Made by a program: the position numbers and the translations under genes
Source: Wenzhouxiangellaceae bacterium
GTDB lineage: Bacteria; Pseudomonadota; Gammaproteobacteria; Xanthomonadales; Wenzhouxiangellaceae
Assembly: GCA_018334995.1 (NCBI GenBank)
Contig: JAGXKW010000021.1
Coordinates: 1 to 49,900, forward strand
DNA: 49,900 bases
Reading direction: 5' to 3'
In this document: one piece after another, positions 6,747 through 16,739 of the stretch
Layout: every line of letters begins with the position of its first letter
Position numbering within the stretch: position 1 is the stretch's first letter
Notes under the pieces: model-generated
Told to the model about the DNA's origin: nothing
Database searches by the model: none
What the model saw: only the letters and a program-made list of their open reading frames with translations

Positions 6747-8123
6747 ATGAAAGACAAGCCTTTGCACCTGGTCGTGCTGGCCGCAGGCGAAGGCAAGCGG
6801 ATGAACTCCGGCCTGCCCAAGGTGCTGCAGCCGCTTGCCGGCAAGCCGATGCTGGCCCACCTGCTCGAGGCCGCGCTTGCGCTGGACCCCGAGCGCGTGC
6901 ACGTGGTGATCGGGCACGGCGCCGACCAGGTTTCGGCCATGCTCGAGGCGCTGGGCGATGACCGCATTTCGACCGTCCTGCAGCTCGAGCGGCTGGGCAC
7001 CGGACACGCGGTGCAGCAGGCCATGGGCGACATCTCCGCATCGGCGCGCGTGATCGTACTGCCCGGCGACATGCCGCTGGTGCGCAGCGAAACGCTGGCC
7101 GCGTTCGCGAGGTCGCCGTCGGCGCTGGCGGTACTGAGTTTTCGGGCGCCGGATCCGCGCGGTTACGGCCGCATCCTGCGCGACGACCAAGGCCGGGTCG
7201 TCGGCATCCGCGAACAGCGCGACGCCAGCGAGGCCGAGGCGCGCATCACCGAGGTCAACAGCGGTGTGCTTGCCGCCGACGCCGACCGGCTTGCCGAATG
7301 GCTGGGGCGCGTGGACAACGACAACGCCCAGGGCGAGTATTACCTGACCGATTGCATTGCCCTGGCCGCGGCCGACGGCGCGGTGGTCGACGCGATGTGC
7401 TGCGGGGATCCCGAGGAGACCCAGGGCGCCAACAACATGCGCCAGCTTGCCGAACTGGAGGACGCGCTGCAGCGCCGCCGGCGCAATGCGCTGATGGACG
7501 CCGGCGTGCGCATGCCCGACCCCGCTTCTGTTCAGATCCGCGCCCGCGTGACGGCCGGCCGCGACGTGGTCGTCGAATCCGGCGCAATCCTCGAAGGCGA
7601 GGTGCGTCTGGGCGATGGCGTGGTCGTGAGCGCCGGCTGCGTGCTGCGCGATTCGCAATTGGCCGCCGGCACCCGGCTGGAACCCTATTGCGTGCTCGAG
7701 GGTGCTGAAACCACGGGCGCCTGCACCATCGGTCCATTCGCCCGGCTGCGTCCCGGCACCGTGCTGGCCGCGGGCGTGCGCATCGGCAACTTCGTCGAGA
7801 CCAAGAACGCTGTTTTCGGCGAGGGCGCCAAGGCCAACCACCTGGCCTATGCCGGGGACGCGCGGATCGGCCCGCGCGCCAACCTGGGGGCGGGCACCAT
7901 CACCTGCAATTACGATGGCGCCAACAAGCATCGAACCACCATCGGCGCCGATGCGTTCATCGGCTCGAATTCGGCGCTGGTCGCGCCCGTGACCATCGGC
8001 GACCGGGCCACCGTCGGCGCCGGCAGCGTGATCAGTCGAGAGGCCCCGCCCGATGCGCTGACCGTGGCACGTGCGCGCACGCGCACCGTTGCCGGGTGGG
8101 AGCGGCCAGTCAAAAAAGTCTAG
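6747..8123 (+). CDS. glmU: Bifunctional GlmU: N-acetylglucosamine-1-P uridyltransferase / glucosamine-1-P acetyltransferase
   Basis: 458 aa, full family length. The N-terminal pyrophosphorylase domain begins LVVLAAGEGKRMNSGLPKVL (nucleotide loop) and contains LPGDMPLV and EVNSGV. From about residue 250 the protein is a left-handed beta-helix of hexapeptide repeats ending in the acetyltransferase site (FVETKNAVFGEGAKANHLAY, GAGTITCNYDGANKHRT). It makes UDP-GlcNAc for peptidoglycan and LPS in the cytoplasm. A TATGCT box about 40 bp upstream could be its -10. glmS, often adjacent, is not within the window. Confidence 0.97.
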   Translation: MKDKPLHLVVLAAGEGKRMNSGLPKVLQPLAGKPMLAHLLEAALALDPERVHVVIGHGADQVSAMLEALGDDRISTVLQLERLGTGHAVQQAMGDISASARVIVLPGDMPLVRSETLAAFARSPSALAVLSFRAPDPRGYGRILRDDQGRVVGIREQRDASEAEARITEVNSGVLAADADRLAEWLGRVDNDNAQGEYYLTDCIALAAADGAVVDAMCCGDPEETQGANNMRQLAELEDALQRRRRNALMDAGVRMPDPASVQIRARVTAGRDVVVESGAILEGEVRLGDGVVVSAGCVLRDSQLAAGTRLEPYCVLEGAETTGACTIGPFARLRPGTVLAAGVRIGNFVETKNAVFGEGAKANHLAYAGDARIGPRANLGAGTITCNYDGANKHRTTIGADAFIGSNSALVAPVTIGDRATVGAGSVISREAPPDALTVARARTRTVAGWERPVKKV

Positions 8124-8219
8124 GGAACCTCTGAAGTTCTCCGGGCGACGGGCTGGCACTTGCGCGCCGGCTGCGGTATTCTCCGAAACTGAATCGACGG
8201 TCACTGAAGCCCGAGCCCT

Positions 8220-8621
8220 ATGCGCAGACGCCAACGCCCGGAGGACGAAGCCGAAATCAACATCACGCCGATGCTCGACGTGGTGTTCATCATGCTGATT
8301 TTTTTCATCGTGACGACTTCGTTCGTGCGCGAAAAAGGTCTTGACATTTCGCGGCCGCAGCAAAGCGATCAGCAGAAAGTCGAGGAAGACATCGGCCAGA
8401 TCCTGGTCGAAATCGACGCGCTGAGCCAGATTTCGGTCAACAAGCGTTCGGTCGACAACCGGGCCGTCCGGGCCAATCTCGAGCGCGAGCACGCCCAGCA
8501 ACCCAAAGCGCCGCTGATCGTCGCTTCGCACCCGGACGCCAACACCAACTCGCTGGTCACGGTGCTCGATGCCGCCAACCTGATCGGTATCAGCAACATC
8601 AGCGTGGCAACGACGCAGTAG
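8220..8621 (+). CDS. exbD: ExbD/TolR-family biopolymer transport protein
   Basis: 133 aa. A short cytoplasmic start (RRRQRPEDEAEINITPMLD) precedes a single membrane helix at about 18-40. Asp20 in PMLDVVF is the conserved proton-pathway residue of ExbD/TolR. The periplasmic part ends with the usual ALLI-type helix region (VLDAANLIGISNISVAT). It works with an ExbB/TolQ partner and a TonB/TolA protein to energise the outer membrane. None of these partners is encoded beside it here, so it is either an orphan subunit or its partner genes lie elsewhere. The next gene, DUF4870, starts 6 bp downstream, which suggests cotranscription. Confidence 0.9.
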   Translation: MRRRQRPEDEAEINITPMLDVVFIMLIFFIVTTSFVREKGLDISRPQQSDQQKVEEDIGQILVEIDALSQISVNKRSVDNRAVRANLEREHAQQPKAPLIVASHPDANTNSLVTVLDAANLIGISNISVATTQ

Positions 8622-8627
8622 TACAGG

Positions 8628-9017
8628 ATGAACGAATACGATCCGATCGAATATGCCGAAAGTTCGCCCGAAGCGGCAAAGGAGCTCAGGCTCTGGGCCA
8701 CCCTGCTGCACCTTTCGTTACTGGCAGGGTTGATCATTCCGTTCGGCGGGCTGGTCGTTCCGGTCGTGATCTACCTGGTCAAGAAGGATGATGTTCCCGG
8801 GCTGCAGCCCCATTGGCACGTCGTCATCAACTGGCTGCTGAGCGCGCTCATTTATGCGGTCATCAGTATCATTCTCATGCTGGTGCTGATCGGTTTCCTG
8901 CTGATCTGGGCGCTGGGGCTGCTGGCCTTGATTTTTCCGATCATCGGTGCCATAAAGGCCAATGACGGCGAAGTCTGGCCGTACCCGCTTTCCATCCGTT
9001 TTTTCGGCCGCGACTGA
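8628..9017 (+). CDS. DUF4870 (Tic20-like fold) membrane protein
   Basis: 129 aa with three hydrophobic helices: residues about 22-45 (LWATLLHLSLLAGLIIPFGG), 64-95 and 95-112 (LVLIGFLLIWALGLLALIFP). The pattern KELRLWATLLHLS ... QPHWHVVINWLLSALIYAV ... IGAIKANDGEVWPYPLSIRF fits DUF4870. These are small inner-membrane proteins of unknown role. It starts 6 bp after exbD and is likely in the same transcript. Confidence 0.85.
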   Translation: MNEYDPIEYAESSPEAAKELRLWATLLHLSLLAGLIIPFGGLVVPVVIYLVKKDDVPGLQPHWHVVINWLLSALIYAVISIILMLVLIGFLLIWALGLLALIFPIIGAIKANDGEVWPYPLSIRFFGRD

Positions 9018-9056
9018 CGCGACCGCCGCTATTGCCCTCACCCGGGTCCTTTCGAT

Positions 9057-10193
9057 ATGAAAACCATTACCAAGCCACGTCTCGTTCGAGGCAATGCATT
9101 CTTCTTTTCGCTGTTCAATCTGCTGGCGGTCACTGCCGTGCCCTTCTGGGGCATCATGTACGGCTACGGCGGCGCTGCCTGGCTGGCGTTCGCGGTGCTG
9201 CTGACCGCCGGTGGCATGAGCATCACCACCGGTTATCACCGCATGTGGTCGCACCGGACCTTCAAGGCCCGCTGGCCGGTCAGGCTGGCGCTGGCGATTT
9301 TCGGCGGCATGGCGCTGCAGAACAGCATTTACGTCTGGGCCGCGCGTCACCGCGTCCATCATCGCCATGTTGACGATGTCGAGCGCGATCCGCATTCGAT
9401 CAAGTCGGGTTTCTGGCACGCGCATATCGGCTGGATGCTGCGAGCCTGGCCGAGCAGCGAAGTCGATTTTTCGCAGGTCAAGGACCTGGAGCGCGACCCC
9501 ATCGTGATGTGGCAGCACCGCAACTACTGGAAGCTGGTCTGGGCCACCAACCTGGGGATTCCGCTGGCGCTGGGCTGGATGACCGGCGACGTCGTCGGCA
9601 TGCTGCTGCTGGCCGGCGTGCTGCGCCTGGTGGTCAGTCACCACTTCACGTTCTTCATCAATTCCCTGGCCCATACCTGGGGTCGCCGTCCCTACAGCGA
9701 GGAAAACACCGCGGTCGACAATGGACTGGTTGCGCTGGTCACCTGGGGCGAGGGTTATCACAATTATCACCACGCCTTCCAGGCCGACTACCGCAACGGC
9801 ATTCGCTGGTGGCAATACGATCCGTCGAAGTGGCTGATCAACGTTCTGGCCTGGACCGGCCTGGTCTACGACCGCAAATACACGCCGCGCTTCCGAATTC
9901 AGCGTGCCCGCCTGATGCTGGAATTCGCCCGGCTCAAGCAGTGCGCCGAGGGCGAGGGCGTGCAGGAAAGATTGCGCGAGGCGTTCGAGCGTGAATACCA
10001 GCAGTTCCGCGAAACCATAAGCGACTGGCAGGCGATCCAGATGCGCAAGGTCGAAAATGGTGCCGGAGCGCTGCGCGATCGCTGGCATCGGACCGAATTG
10101 CGCACTTCGCTGAAGGAGCTGGAGTTCCGGCTCAAGATGCAGCACAAGCGGCTGCGCGCGCTGACCACCGTTCTCAACCCCGAAGCCGCCTGA
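9057..10193 (+). CDS. Acyl-CoA/acyl-lipid delta-9-type fatty acid desaturase
   Basis: 378 aa. The three histidine clusters that bind the di-iron centre are intact: HRMWSH (61-66), HRVHHRH (98-104) and HNYHH (235-239). Hydrophobic segments around residues 15-50, 75-95 and 163-195 place it in the inner membrane. It introduces a double bond into saturated acyl chains with oxygen and an electron donor, and adjusts membrane fluidity. Residues about 290-378 form a highly charged helical tail (for example RLREAFEREYQQFRETISDW) beyond the catalytic core, longer than I would expect for the family. It is convergent with tatD, with a 16-bp stem hairpin between them. Confidence 0.92.
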   Translation: MKTITKPRLVRGNAFFFSLFNLLAVTAVPFWGIMYGYGGAAWLAFAVLLTAGGMSITTGYHRMWSHRTFKARWPVRLALAIFGGMALQNSIYVWAARHRVHHRHVDDVERDPHSIKSGFWHAHIGWMLRAWPSSEVDFSQVKDLERDPIVMWQHRNYWKLVWATNLGIPLALGWMTGDVVGMLLLAGVLRLVVSHHFTFFINSLAHTWGRRPYSEENTAVDNGLVALVTWGEGYHNYHHAFQADYRNGIRWWQYDPSKWLINVLAWTGLVYDRKYTPRFRIQRARLMLEFARLKQCAEGEGVQERLREAFEREYQQFRETISDWQAIQMRKVENGAGALRDRWHRTELRTSLKELEFRLKMQHKRLRALTTVLNPEAA

Positions 10194-10198
10194 TTGAT

Positions 10199-10233
10199 GC
10201 CCATCCGCGCATCGCTTCGATGCGCGGATGGGC
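10199..10233. terminator. Perfect 16-bp inverted repeat between convergent genes
   Basis: GCCCATCCGCGCATCG (10199-10214) is followed by a 3-nt loop and its exact complement (10218-10233). No T tract follows on either strand. The site lies 6 bp after the desaturase stop and 42 bp from the tatD stop, so a two-way termination or mRNA 3'-end protection role is likely. It could also be a dispersed palindrome. Confidence 0.6.
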
Positions 10234-10274
10234 GGCATTTCCGGCGCAGAAAAGTCAGCCCCGCCACCGGGGCT

Positions 10275-11087
10275 TCAGGCCGCTTCCGAGCTGGATACCT
10301 CCGGCAGTCCGAAGAACCTTCTCGCATTGGCGCTGGTCTGCTCCGCCAGCAGCGCTGGCGAGACCCCCCGCAGGGCCGCAACGGTGCCGCCGATCCAGGG
10401 TAGCCAGCACGGCTCGTTGCGGTGGGTGCGCACCTTGGGCCTGAGATTGCGGGGCTTGAGGTAAGGCGCATCGGTTTCCAGCATGAGTCGGTCGGCGGGA
10501 ATCTCGGGGACCGATTCCTTCAGCGCGTGGCCGCGCCGCTCGTCGCATACCCAGCCGGTAATCCCGATATGGCAATCCAGGTCGAGGTAGTCGTACATTG
10601 CCCGCCGGGTATCGGTGAAGCAGTGCACGACGACCGGCCCAATGCGGTCACGGAATTCGGCCAGGATCGCTTGGAAGTCGGCGTGCGCGTCGCGCTGATG
10701 CAGGAACACCGGCTTGCCGCAGGCCTCGGCCAGCGCCAGCTGCTGTTCGAACGCGCGTTGCTGGACCGGGCGCGGCGAAATGTCGCGAAAGTAGTCCAGC
10801 CCGCATTCGCCGACGGCCGCCACCAGGTCGTGGCCGTGCAGTGCTCGTAGCCGCATCAGTGCGGTGTCGTCGACTTCCGCGGCCAGGTGCGGGTGCACAC
10901 CGGCGGTGGCACGCAGTCGCGCCGGATTTTCGCCGGCGAGCTCCAACGCTCGTTCGCTGCCGGTCACCGAGGCTCCGGTCAGCATCAGCTGCGACACGCC
11001 CGCGCTCACCGCGCGTTCGACGACGTCGCGCCAGTCGCCGGCGAAGCTCTCATGGCCGAGGTTGCAGCCGATGTCGATCCAGTCCAT
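10275..11087 (-). CDS. tatD: TatD-family metal-dependent hydrolase (DNase)
   Basis: 270 aa, usual length. Metal ligands of the TIM-barrel amidohydrolase fold are visible: IDIGCNLGHESF near the start, GECGLDYFRD, FLHQRDAH, VVHCFTD and MLETDAPYLKPRN. Proteins of this family act as 3'-5' exonucleases in DNA repair and RNA turnover in the cytoplasm. Paralogues TatD, YcfH and YjjV are hard to separate. The VRTHRNEP motif near the end supports the TatD/YjjV group. It lies downstream of a small membrane protein gene on the same strand, with a 17-bp gap. Confidence 0.9.
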   Translation of the reverse strand: MDWIDIGCNLGHESFAGDWRDVVERAVSAGVSQLMLTGASVTGSERALELAGENPARLRATAGVHPHLAAEVDDTALMRLRALHGHDLVAAVGECGLDYFRDISPRPVQQRAFEQQLALAEACGKPVFLHQRDAHADFQAILAEFRDRIGPVVVHCFTDTRRAMYDYLDLDCHIGITGWVCDERRGHALKESVPEIPADRLMLETDAPYLKPRNLRPKVRTHRNEPCWLPWIGGTVAALRGVSPALLAEQTSANARRFFGLPEVSSSEAA

Positions 11088-11104
11088 GGGCGTCGAGCGG
11101 TCCG

Positions 11105-11542
11105 TCAGTAGGAGTCACCGCGGAGTTTAGCAACGCCCGGCGATGCGTGCGGATCGGCTTCCCGTTCGATCAGCGTCGTTCCGATTCCGGTTCCCAGCGC
11201 CGCGCCGGCGACCGGGCAGCCGGCGATGACGAGCAAGCGTCCGGCATCGGGCAGCGCCAGGGCGGCCACGAGCAGTGCAGAACCTGAAAGAAGCACGCCG
11301 GTCAGGTGACCGATGAGCCGGTTTTGGCCGACCAGCGTGGCCATCAGTCCGCCGAATGCACCGCCGGCAAGCCAGGCCAGCACCAGCGGCGCCAGCCAGC
11401 CATCGGTCGACGGCGCCCGACTCAGCGCCTGGTTCAGCGAATGCCCCGGATCCAGCACGTCGAGTACCAGCCAGAGACTTTCCTGGATGACGATTCCGAG
11501 TCCGGTCCCGGCCGCCAGCGCCAATGCCTGTCGTCTGATCAT
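11105..11542 (-). CDS. Small membrane protein of unknown function
   Basis: 145 aa from the ATG at 11542 (MIRRQALALAAGTGLGIVIQ). The longer frame to 11659 would overlap the start of the divergent GGDEF-EAL gene and is rejected. Four hydrophobic stretches are seen, at about residues 6-30, 47-67, 78-97 and 100-120 (GLLVI/ALGTGIG-type, glycine-rich). The last 25 residues are charged and probably cytoplasmic. I do not recognise a family. It precedes tatD by 17 bp and may share its transcript. Confidence 0.65.
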   Translation of the reverse strand: MIRRQALALAAGTGLGIVIQESLWLVLDVLDPGHSLNQALSRAPSTDGWLAPLVLAWLAGGAFGGLMATLVGQNRLIGHLTGVLLSGSALLVAALALPDAGRLLVIAGCPVAGAALGTGIGTTLIEREADPHASPGVAKLRGDSY

Positions 11543-11658
11543 GTCGGGTATTATGGCATCGTCATAGGTATGAGCTATACTGCACGGCAGAGAAACGCTC
11601 GTCACCCCGGGCGCATGCGAGGGTTTATGCGCTGCAGTGTTCGCGAGAACAATGAGCA

Positions 11659-13959
11659 ATGAATGCTTCCCGCCGCCATATCCTGTACAGCGCTGCTGCC
11701 CGAGTGCCCTGGCTCATTGCGGTCATTCTGCTCACGCTGCTTCTGATTGCGACGTTCGTTCTGAGCCGTGCCTTCGAGCGCGCCGAGGCGCGGGAAATCG
11801 AACGCTATTTCGATTCGATCGCCACGCACATCGAGACCGATCTGCTCGATAGCGCAGAGCAGCACGCTGCGATTCAGGGGCGCATGGCGAGGCGGCTGGC
11901 CTTTGACGGGGCGTTCGACCAGGCCGCCTGGGAATCCGATGCCGAGCGCCTGATCAGCGACCATCCTTATTACACCCTGCTCGCAGTGCTGGATGCCGAC
12001 TTTGCCGTGCGCTGGATCGAGGGCAGCGCGGCGGAAAACATGGTGACCGCGACTCGCTTTCCTCTCAGCGAGCGTGCGCAGGCGCGCCTGGATCAGCGCT
12101 CGTTCGAGATGACGGCGATTGCGCTGGAGCCCTTCGAAGTTGAAGCCGCTGGCTCGTCGCTGCTGTTCATGACGCCGATCCTGGCGGAAGGAAAGGTCGT
12201 CAACTGGCTGGCTGCCGTGATCGCGATCCCGGATTCGATCCAGTCCATGCTCACCGGCTTTTACCTGCGCGATGTCGCGCTCGCCGGCAACTTCGCCGGA
12301 GTGGACTTTTCGATACCGGAAGGGGCGAGGCCGCTGGAACCGGATTCGGCCTATCGACGCACGATAAGTTTCCAGCTCGGCAACGGCCTCAGTGAGCTCA
12401 GTATGAATGTCGCCTTGCGCGGGGAAAAGGTCGAGGAAATGCGCAGCGCACTGCCGGCATTCATCCTGGTCTTCGGTACCATCATGGCGTTGCTGCTGGT
12501 GATCGCCTCGCTGTTGGCGATGGCGGCAGCGCGGCAGGCGCGCGTGCTGTCGGGCGCGAACCGGAATCTCAAGAACGAAATCCGCGACCGAGAAACGGCT
12601 GAGCGGGAACTGGAGTTCCTGGTCACGCATGACTCATTGACGGGATTGCCTAATCGCCAGGGCATGCTGCGCCATGTCGAGCATGCCATCGGGACGGTGG
12701 ATTCGGGTCATTGCCTGGCGGTGTTTTTCATCGACCTCGATCAGTTCAAGGACATCAACGAGACACTCGGGCATCATCTGGGCGACGAGCTGCTTCGCCA
12801 GCTTCCGCGTCGGCTTGGGCGCGAGCTGGATGATGACGACGTTCTCGGTCGACTCGGCGGGGACGAGTACCTGGTGGTGTTGCAGCGGCGCGACCGGGAG
12901 CGTGCGACGCGCCTGGCCGGCAATTTGTTGCGCGCACTGGAGGAACCGTTTCACATCGAGGAGCACCAGCTGTTTGTCTCGGCCAGCATCGGCGTGGCGT
13001 TCCTGGATTCTTCCTCGCCCTCGCCCAGCGAGCTGATACAGAATGCCGATGCCGCGCTGTTCAGGGCCAAGCAGCTGGGACGCAACCAGTATGCGATGTT
13101 CACGCCGGAGATGTTCGCGCAGGTGGAATACCGCCTTAATCTCAGTCGTGACATTCGCGAAGCGCTGGAAAACGAGCACTTCCGGCTCGCCTATCAGCCG
13201 ATCGTCGATCTGAAGACGCTGGAAATCGTCGGCCTTGAGGCTTTGATGCGCTGGCCTCACAAGGACGGCTACAACGTGCCGCCGCGCGATTTCATTCGCG
13301 TGGCCGAGGAAACCGGCGTGGTGCATCGGCTGAGTCAGTACGCGTTGTCGCGCGCAGCCAGCGATGTGGCTGCGTGGCAGGCGCAATTCGAGAATGCGCC
13401 CTGGCTGGCCGTCAATATTTCCGGTGCGCAGTTCCGCGAAGCCGAATTCGTGCGCGATATGAGCGTATTGCTGCATCAGCACCGGATTGCACCGGAAAAA
13501 CTGCATCTCGAGATCACCGAGGATGTGCTGATCGAAAACCTGGCGCGCAACCGCGCAGTACTGGAACAGCTCAACGAGATCGGCATGCCGATCGTCGTCG
13601 ATGATTTCGGTGTCGGTTATTCGTCGCTGGCCTACATCAAGAATTTCCCGATCTCGACCATCAAGATCGACCAGGGCTTCGTCCGCGGCATTCAGAACGA
13701 CACCGATGATCAGGCCATTACCCGGACCATCTGCGATCTGTCGCACGAGTTGTCGCTCAAGACCGTGGCCGAAGGTATCGAGCAGGCCGGACAGCTGGAT
13801 CTGCTGCGGCGCTATGGCTGCGACCTGGGCCAGGGTTTTCTGTTCATGCCGCCGGTGCCGGCCGCCGATATCACGCGCCTGCTTGCCGGTCCGCCACCTT
13901 GGCGCGGGCTCGCACGGCCGGGGAGCCAGTCGACGCTCGGGCGGGAAAGTGCATCGTAA
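11659..13959 (+). CDS. Membrane sensor with GGDEF and EAL domains (c-di-GMP turnover)
   Basis: 766 aa. Membrane helices lie at about residues 13-36 and 271-297 and enclose a periplasmic sensing domain of about 235 residues with no recognised name. The GGDEF domain carries GGDEY at 400-404. The inhibitory RxxD site expected just upstream is not seen (Asp where Arg is needed). The EAL domain starts LAYQPIVDL, with EAL at 527-529, and keeps the catalytic set: NISG, EITED, VDDFGVGYSSL, IKIDQGF and AEGIEQ. It could both make and break c-di-GMP, with phosphodiesterase activity the safer prediction. Type IV pilus genes 6 kb away are typical c-di-GMP-linked targets, but no direct link is shown. Confidence 0.92.
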   Translation: MNASRRHILYSAAARVPWLIAVILLTLLLIATFVLSRAFERAEAREIERYFDSIATHIETDLLDSAEQHAAIQGRMARRLAFDGAFDQAAWESDAERLISDHPYYTLLAVLDADFAVRWIEGSAAENMVTATRFPLSERAQARLDQRSFEMTAIALEPFEVEAAGSSLLFMTPILAEGKVVNWLAAVIAIPDSIQSMLTGFYLRDVALAGNFAGVDFSIPEGARPLEPDSAYRRTISFQLGNGLSELSMNVALRGEKVEEMRSALPAFILVFGTIMALLLVIASLLAMAAARQARVLSGANRNLKNEIRDRETAERELEFLVTHDSLTGLPNRQGMLRHVEHAIGTVDSGHCLAVFFIDLDQFKDINETLGHHLGDELLRQLPRRLGRELDDDDVLGRLGGDEYLVVLQRRDRERATRLAGNLLRALEEPFHIEEHQLFVSASIGVAFLDSSSPSPSELIQNADAALFRAKQLGRNQYAMFTPEMFAQVEYRLNLSRDIREALENEHFRLAYQPIVDLKTLEIVGLEALMRWPHKDGYNVPPRDFIRVAEETGVVHRLSQYALSRAASDVAAWQAQFENAPWLAVNISGAQFREAEFVRDMSVLLHQHRIAPEKLHLEITEDVLIENLARNRAVLEQLNEIGMPIVVDDFGVGYSSLAYIKNFPISTIKIDQGFVRGIQNDTDDQAITRTICDLSHELSLKTVAEGIEQAGQLDLLRRYGCDLGQGFLFMPPVPAADITRLLAGPPPWRGLARPGSQSTLGRESAS

Positions 13960-13991
13960 CGGCGGTGCCGCACGGCAGATTCCGAACAGAC

Positions 13992-14020
13992 TTGTAATTC
14001 GGCGCTACTTGAACGATAAT
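13992..14020 (+). promoter_or_regulatory. Sigma-70-type promoter of rpmE2
   Basis: TTGTAA (13992-13997) and GATAAT (14015-14020) are separated by 17 bp, a near-consensus arrangement 40 bp before the L31 start codon. A strong housekeeping promoter fits a ribosomal protein gene. No Zur-type palindrome is evident. Confidence 0.6.
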
Positions 14021-14060
14021 AGAGGGCTGAATTTTTTACCGTCAACCAGGTGCGCCCAAG

Positions 14061-14309
14061 ATGAAGGCTGAAATCCATCCCGAATACCGAGAGGTCGTCT
14101 TCCAGGACGTTTCCAGCGACTTTTCGTTCAAGACGCGTTCGACCGTTCAGGCCCGCGATACCATCGAGTGGGAAGACGGGAACGAGTATCCGCTGGTCAA
14201 GGTCGAGGTGTCGAGCAAGTCGCACCCGTTCTATACCGGCCAGCACAAGATCGTCGATTCCGGCGGTCGCGTTGATCGATTCAAGCAGCGCTACGGCAAG
14301 CGCAAGTAA
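14061..14309 (+). CDS. rpmE2: Large-subunit ribosomal protein L31 type B
   Basis: 82 aa, the length of the type B form (type A is about 70). The sequence ([19 protein letters not shown] ... [20 protein letters not shown]) lacks the CxxC zinc-binding pairs of type A, so it is the zinc-independent paralogue. In many bacteria this form is induced when zinc is scarce. Here no Zur-like site is seen and the promoter looks constitutive, so it may be the only L31. It is a single-gene unit between the GGDEF-EAL gene and citrate synthase. Confidence 0.96.
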   Translation: MKAEIHPEYREVVFQDVSSDFSFKTRSTVQARDTIEWEDGNEYPLVKVEVSSKSHPFYTGQHKIVDSGGRVDRFKQRYGKRK

Positions 14310-14323
14310 GGCCGAGCGAGGAT

Positions 14324-14340
14324 CCCGGCCAACGGCCGGG
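14324..14340 (+). terminator. Short GC hairpin after rpmE2
   Basis: CCCGGCC, a 3-nt AAC loop and GGCCGGG form a 7-bp stem 15 bp after the L31 stop. Only a weak T-poor tail follows, so termination would be inefficient or Rho-assisted. Downstream, ATACGTAACCGTAT (inverted repeat with a TAAC core) lies in the citrate synthase leader. Confidence 0.45.
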
Positions 14341-14470
14341 CGCCTTGTGACATACTGACGATACGTAACCGTATGGTTGTCGCCCAATCACCGGTGCAGG
14401 CCTGTCGGCGATTATTCAGCAACGCCTGATTTCCGCCCGGCCTGTCTCCGATCCTGTTAGGAGATGTGCC

Positions 14471-15760
<1,290 letters not shown>

Positions 15761-16062
15761 AGAAAAAAGCGCTGAAAACGTCGCGGGCACCTGCCCGACG
15801 GCGTCCGGCGGTGCTCCAAATTCTCTTGTAAAGACGGCCTGCACTGCGGTTCCTGCGCACCGACGGATACCGACACGCTAGCGCCCGCAATATTTTACGC
15901 GCATTGCGGGCCGAGGCCTCAGAAGCATGCCGTGAGGGGCCGGTTTCAGCGGAAACCGGATCGGTCGTTGCAGGACTGAGCGCGGGATAAACTGAAGCGA
16001 GCGACCCTCGGCGAATCCGCTTTCGAAGCCGAATATCGGCTTGTGTCGAGCCGCGAGGCGCG
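15761..16062. other. Intergenic stretch with two hairpins, no gene
   Basis: No coding frame is convincing. Two inverted repeats stand out: CCCGCAAT/ATTGCGGG with an 11-nt AT-rich loop (15884-15910) and CCGGTTTC/GAAACCGG with a 4-nt loop (15940-15959). They lie between the convergent gltA and 16063-16689 genes and may end transcription, although no T run follows either one. Confidence 0.5.
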
Positions 16063-16689
16063 TCAGATTCCCCGCAAATCCGGTTCGGTGATCAGGCGTT
16101 CGACTTCCTGCAGACCTGCGCGCCGCTGGGCGCGTCCGTCGATCGGGTCCGGCGGGGGTTGCTTCCAGGCGCTGCCGATCATCAGTCCCAGTTCGAAACT
16201 CCGGCCGTCGGCTTCGATCACGATCAGTTCCAGGTCACGATGGCTGTCGTCGTACCAGCGGATGCGCCGCGTTTCCTGTTCAAAACGGATCTTGCGCGCG
16301 AGCAGAAACGAAATCACTTGTTCGGCGTTGTCGCAGAACACGTGCAGCGATATTCGCGAGTACCGATCGGCGGTGCCTTCCAGCACCGGTCCAACCAACC
16401 TGGGACGGAATTGACTGAAGAATTTCATGGCCTCCAGTGCCGCCCGGCGCAAGTCGGCGACTTCATCGGCATGCGCATCTCCCCCGTAAAGCGCCTGGTA
16501 GCGCTTCAGCTCCGTCTCGATCTCGCTGTTCGAAGGCATGCGCGCACGGCCCGAAAGCCCCAGCCGGTGCGCGGCCTTCTGCTTGGCCTGCTGATAATTG
16601 CGCTGGCCTTCGGTCGCCAGGATGCGTGCGGCTTCAATGGCCAATTCCTGGCGCTGGCGGTTGTTCTGGCGGTCTCCCCGCGTGGGCAT
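16063..16689 (-). CDS. Conserved hypothetical protein next to PBP1a
   Basis: 208 aa. Family members in beta- and gammaproteobacteria are sometimes labelled as a short UDP-N-acetylmuramate-alanine ligase, but the sequence has no Mur ligase ATP or substrate motifs. The N-terminal half is helical and charged (ELAIEAARILATEGQRNYQQ, AKQKAAHRLGLSG). The second half has RPRLVGPVLEGTADRYSRIS and DNAEQVISFLLARKI, reminiscent of nucleotidyltransferase-fold hypothetical proteins. Its start is 51 bp beyond the ponA stop on the same strand, so it could be cotranscribed. The function is unknown. Confidence 0.7.
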   Translation of the reverse strand: MPTRGDRQNNRQRQELAIEAARILATEGQRNYQQAKQKAAHRLGLSGRARMPSNSEIETELKRYQALYGGDAHADEVADLRRAALEAMKFFSQFRPRLVGPVLEGTADRYSRISLHVFCDNAEQVISFLLARKIRFEQETRRIRWYDDSHRDLELIVIEADGRSFELGLMIGSAWKQPPPDPIDGRAQRRAGLQEVERLITEPDLRGI

Positions 16690-16739
16690 GACTTGACTCC
16701 TTGCGATTCGGTCGGGCCTGCGCTCGGTCAGTCCGTCGT

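Noticed and set aside
6546-8711. 721-codon open frame on the minus strand across glmU and exbD
   Set aside because: It is the antisense of well-identified genes and results from high GC. No signal, domain or ribosome site is seen.
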